A stretch of 64,000 bases of DNA from Paenibacillus silagei (GTDB lineage: Bacteria; Bacillota; Bacilli; Paenibacillales; Paenibacillaceae). Every line of letters begins with the position of its first letter. Within the stretch, counting starts at the first letter, position 1. Location of the stretch: assembly GCF_017874735.1 (NCBI RefSeq), contig NZ_JAGGLV010000005.1, forward strand, positions 328,001-392,000, read 5' to 3'. The notes beneath the pieces are model-generated. The model was not told the origin of the DNA. It ran no database searches and saw nothing but the letters and a program-made list of their open reading frames with translations. This document shows positions 61,589 to 64,000 of the stretch, one piece after another. The position numbers and the translations under genes are program-made.

Positions 61589-62536
61589 ATGAAGGTTCTC
61601 ATCGTTGGTCATTTTAACGAAACTGCACAATCAAAGATTACCGGGTATTTTCCGCAAGACTGGAACGTTATCATTGTCCCGCCCGGACAAGATATGCTGC
61701 AGCATATTGAAGATTGCCAGGTCCTCATTCCTGAACATATCCAAGTGGACCCTAGCCTGCTGGCTAGCGCCAAAAAATTAAAATTGGTACAGACAGGTGC
61801 AGGTTATGATAATGTCGATATCCCCGCCTGTACACAGCTCGGCATTTGGGTGGCCAATGCGGCAGGAGTGAATGCACAGGCCGTGGCCGAGCACGTAATG
61901 GCACTAATGCTGGCTTATTATAAAAACATCCCGTTTCTTGATCATTTCATGAAAAACAGGATGGATGAACATCACTTGGAGTACGCAGGAAGTGAATTAG
62001 AGGGCAAAACCATGGGGATTATCGGGCTGGGCGCTATCGGAAAAAAGGTAGCTGCGTTTTGCAGCGCTTTTGATATGAATGTGTTGGCTTATGCGAGAAA
62101 TACCGAAGCGCCATCGGACGGCATAGTGAAAATGACCGATTTCGATACACTCCTAAGCACATCCGACATCGTCAGTGTTCACGTACCCTTGACTGAGCAA
62201 ACCAAGCACCTGATGAACCAAGAAGTCTTCAAGAAAATGAAGGATACTGCTATTTTTATCAATACCGCCCGCGGGGGGATTGTCAACGAAAGAGACTTGC
62301 TGGACGCATTAAAAAACGGAGATATTTCCGGAGCCTGCCTGGATGTGTATGAATCCGAACCGCTTCCTATAGACAGTGAGCTCCGCACGCTGGATAACGT
62401 GATCCTTACTCCCCATACCGCAGGAATGCCTGACGGCCGGAAATTCCACCAAAAAAGATATGACTTCTTCATAAAGAATATAAAACGTGTACAAAACGGG
62501 GAAGAACCTGAAAGCAGGCTAAATCAGTTAATATAG
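61589..62536 (+). CDS. D-isomer-specific 2-hydroxyacid dehydrogenase
   Basis: 315 residues. NAD-binding motif MGIIGLGAIGKKVAAF (GxGxxG, about 147-162), catalytic Arg region INTARGGIVNERDLLDALKNG, Glu in CLDVYESEPLP, and catalytic His in LTPHTAGMPD. Reduces a 2-oxoacid or oxidises a D-2-hydroxyacid (phosphoglycerate, glyoxylate or hydroxypyruvate type). The substrate is unknown; the LysR neighbour suggests induction by its own metabolite. Confidence 0.91.
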   Translation: MKVLIVGHFNETAQSKITGYFPQDWNVIIVPPGQDMLQHIEDCQVLIPEHIQVDPSLLASAKKLKLVQTGAGYDNVDIPACTQLGIWVANAAGVNAQAVAEHVMALMLAYYKNIPFLDHFMKNRMDEHHLEYAGSELEGKTMGIIGLGAIGKKVAAFCSAFDMNVLAYARNTEAPSDGIVKMTDFDTLLSTSDIVSVHVPLTEQTKHLMNQEVFKKMKDTAIFINTARGGIVNERDLLDALKNGDISGACLDVYESEPLPIDSELRTLDNVILTPHTAGMPDGRKFHQKRYDFFIKNIKRVQNGEEPESRLNQLI

Positions 62537-62556
62537 TTTCAATGCAATAAAAACAA

Positions 62557-62601
62557 AAAAGGTTTATGACATTGTCCAAAATACAATGTCATAAACCTTT
62601 T
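62557..62601. terminator. Terminator between the dehydrogenase and the tRNA array
   Basis: Perfect 19-bp stem AAAAGGTTTATGACATTGT / ACAATGTCATAAACCTTTT with loop CCAAAAT. On the minus strand a long T-run follows, so it mainly ends the tRNA transcript, but it can also serve the plus-strand gene. Confidence 0.85.
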
Positions 62602-62606
62602 GGTAG

Positions 62607-62685
62607 TACCGGCGAGAGGACTCGAACCTCCACGGTTTCCCACTCGATTTTGAGTCGAGCGCGTCTGCCATTCCGCCACGCCGGC
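62607..62685 (-). tRNA. tRNA-Leu (CAA)
   Basis: 79 nt without CCA. Acceptor GCCGGCG/CGCCGGT (last pair G-U), anticodon loop CTCAAAA, anticodon CAA, short class II variable arm and T-loop TTCGAGT. CCA is not encoded. Last tRNA of the array. Confidence 0.93.
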
Positions 62686-62739
62686 TTAATATCTTATATC
62701 CATCATGGATAATTAAATTTAAGATGAAAACATTCAATA

Positions 62740-62887
62740 AAGTAATAATGGCGCGCCCTGAGAGATACGGATGCTACGCATCCGATTGCGAAGTTGTGCT
62801 ATCGAAGCTTATGCTCCAACGAACTCGTTCGAATCTTAAGGACACTTGGTTAAATCAGTGAAGTAATAATGGCGCGCCCTGAGAGAT
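62740..62887. repeat. Direct repeat of the tRNA-Arg 3' end flanking a short insert
   Basis: A 27-bp sequence containing the CCA end, acceptor 3' strand and part of the T-arm of tRNA-Arg occurs at 62740-62766 and 62861-62887, 121 bp apart. The intact tRNA uses the second copy. The insert carries a 41-bp element (62784-62824) that also lies next to tRNA-Glu, and a small hairpin CGGATGC/GCATCCG. Layout resembles attL/attR of an element integrated into the tRNA 3' end, but only about 0.1 kb long. Confidence 0.75.
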
Positions 62888-62946
62888 TCGAACTCCCGGC
62901 CTTTTGATTCGTAGTCAAACGCTCTATCCAGCTGAGCTAAGGGCGC
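62870..62946 (-). tRNA. tRNA-Arg (ACG)
   Basis: 77 nt including encoded CCA. Acceptor GCGCCCT/AGGGCGC, anticodon loop CTACGAA (ACG), T-loop TTCGAAT. Confidence 0.96.
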
Positions 62947-62952
62947 AAAATA

Positions 62953-63027
62953 TGGAGCGGACGACGGGAATCGAACCCGCGACCCTCGCCTTGGCAAGGC
63001 GATGCTCTACCGCTGAGCCACGTCCGC
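62953..63027 (-). tRNA. tRNA-Gly (GCC)
   Basis: 75 nt including CCA. Acceptor GCGGACG/CGTCCGC, loop TTGCCAA, anticodon GCC. Confidence 0.96.
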
Positions 63028-63059
63028 ACACGGTATGTATCCAACTGCTTTAATGAAAA

Positions 63060-63137
63060 TGGCGGAACCGACGGGATTCGAACCCGCGATCTCCTGCGTG
63101 ACAGGCAGGCATGTTAGGCCAACTACACCACGGTTCC
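63060..63137 (-). tRNA. tRNA-Asp (GTC)
   Basis: 78 nt including CCA. Acceptor GGAACCG/CGGTTCC, loop CTGTCAC, anticodon GTC. Confidence 0.96.
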
Positions 63138-63146
63138 AAGATAATA

Positions 63147-63220
<74 letters not shown>

Positions 63221-63259
63221 TCAGTAAAAAATATTCTCTTCTAGCTTGCAAAGTCTGCA

Positions 63260-63335
63260 TGGTGGAGGCTGAGGGGTTCGAACCCCCGACCCTCTGCTTG
63301 TAAGGCAGATGCTCTCCCAGCTGAGCTAAGCCTCC
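63260..63335 (-). tRNA. tRNA-Val (TAC)
   Basis: 76 nt including CCA. Acceptor GGAGGCT/AGCCTCC, loop CTTACAA, anticodon TAC. Confidence 0.96.
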
Positions 63336-63397
63336 ATCGAAGAAGCAACTTAATGATTATAACACATTTTCATAAGATATACAACCATTAATTTATT

Positions 63398-63540
63398 AAA
63401 GAAGAAAGTGGTGACTCGTATGGGATACTCTCCACTCCGTTACGAGATTGCGAAGTATTCCTTACGAAGCGTATGCTTCAACGAACCCAGGGAATTCTCA
63501 TCCCATAATTCAAAGAAGAAAGTGGTGACTCGTATGGGAT
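63398..63540. repeat. Direct repeat of the tRNA-Glu 3' end flanking a short insert
   Basis: A 29-bp sequence with the CCA end and part of the T-arm of tRNA-Glu occurs at 63398-63426 and 63512-63540, 114 bp apart. The insert contains a 41-bp element (63446-63486) matching the one beside tRNA-Arg at 34 of 41 bases, including GAAGC-N4-GCTTC. Confidence 0.75.
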
Positions 63541-63597
63541 TCGAACCCATGTTACCTCCGTGAAAGGGAGGTGTCTTAACCCCTTGACCAACGAGCC
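63523..63597 (-). tRNA. tRNA-Glu (TTC)
   Basis: 75 nt including CCA. Acceptor GGCTCGT/ACGAGTC, loop CTTTCAC, anticodon TTC. First tRNA of the array; glutamyl-tRNA is also the co-substrate of the LanB-type dehydratases in this window. Confidence 0.96.
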
Positions 63598-63675
63598 AGA
63601 TAAGCAAACAATCTTTCGACAACAAAAAATATTATATCAGATAAAATAGATTAATACAATAGAAATATTATTTTT

Positions 63676-64000
63676 CTATTCATTACTTAGCGGATTCTCC
63701 ACCAAAGCCATAATAATCTCGGCAACCACGGAAATAGACTTATGTTCAGTATCTACATCACATGCAAAGAGCTTATTCTCATGCCCTCTAAGACATCTCT
63801 CCATCTGTAAAGCGCCCCAGGGACTCCTGCCTTCATCACGGCTCTCCAGTCAACTGTATAGAGTCTCAGAGGAAGCAGACAAGGTTAAATGACGGACATC
63901 TCGTCCCTCGCGTCTCAGCCTGCCCACAATCTCTATGAAATACTCTTCTTCCACTAGTACTGCATCAGATTAAAAATAGTGGAGCAGACGCAATTCCTCT
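63676..64000 (-). pseudogene. Decayed AAA/nucleotide-kinase-like gene (3' part, runs off the window)
   Basis: One minus-strand frame gives [36 protein letters not shown], stop TGA, then LESRDEGRSPWGALQMERCL ... LVENPLSNE and a terminal TAG at 63676. The segments match, in order, the C-terminal half of small AAA-type kinases. The TGA stands where such proteins have Arg (CGA to TGA), and a further in-frame TAA lies upstream near 63967. Two stops in a recognisable frame mark a pseudogene. Confidence 0.65.

Noticed and set aside
60960..62550. Possible prophage or integrase remnant next to the tRNA array
   Set aside because: No integrase, excisionase or phage protein is seen; the genes there are an ordinary LysR regulator and dehydrogenase.

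Overview
The window looks like a Paenibacillus-type low-to-mid GC Firmicute chromosome. Supporting signs are strong AGGAGG-type ribosome binding sites, an SLH-anchored giant glycosidase, many transmembrane AraC/YesMN-type regulators, ATPase-less carbohydrate ABC transporters, a Bacillus-type tRNA array and a ComQXP quorum-sensing locus. No 16S gene or species marker is present, so the genus is an inference.

Region 1 (1-21.6 kb, all leftward) is the most interesting part. It is a large RiPP (ribosomally made, post-translationally modified peptide) operon that ends in a comQ-comX-comP quorum-sensing module. Three near-identical 52-residue precursors (20960-21549) carry a thiopeptide-like acidic leader and an extremely Ser/Cys-rich core. 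They are followed by a LanB-type dehydratase, an E1-like zinc protein, a YcaO cyclodehydratase, an ABC-2 exporter, an M20 amidohydrolase, a second LanB dehydratase, a divergent SpaB-C-like protein, an orphan protein, a second YcaO, a SpaB-C/thiopeptide-domain protein, a SagB-type dehydrogenase and a second E1-like protein. The enzyme set implies azol(in)es plus dehydroalanines, that is a thiopeptide or a goadsporin-like linear peptide, with nearly every modifying activity present twice. comQ, a 59-residue ComX candidate ending YWC, and comP (cut by the window start) follow. Paired TTGCGG half-sites with identical 16-nt spacing, with a degenerate inverted half-site between them, lie upstream of both comX and the precursors. 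They resemble tripartite ComA boxes and suggest that the pheromone switches on the RiPP.

Region 2 (21.8-28.0 kb, rightward) holds a small membrane protein, an MBL-fold hydrolase and a complete BceRSAB-type peptide-antibiotic sensing and detoxification module, possibly self-immunity.

Region 3 (28.1-48.6 kb) is for plant-polysaccharide use. It has a secreted beta-helix protein with duplicated C-terminal modules, an LplABC-type transporter with a transmembrane AraC regulator, an SGNH hydrolase, two soluble AraC regulators, a GHL6-type glycosidase, and a 1797-residue GH43-like/CBM/ricin/SLH surface enzyme with a likely cre site.

Region 4 (48.6-60.5 kb) has a spacer with a 43-bp tandem repeat. 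Next comes an alpha-glucoside phosphorolysis operon (binding protein, two permeases, GH65 phosphorylase, beta-phosphoglucomutase, and a DUF4432-like gene interrupted by an in-frame TAG), divergent from a YesM/YesN-type two-component pair.

Region 5 (60.5-64 kb) has a divergent LysR/2-hydroxyacid dehydrogenase pair and a seven-gene tRNA array (Glu, Val, fMet, Asp, Gly, Arg, Leu, read leftward). Two of the tRNAs (Arg, Glu) have their 3' ends duplicated about 115-120 bp away around a shared 41-bp sequence. A decayed kinase-like pseudogene runs off the right end.
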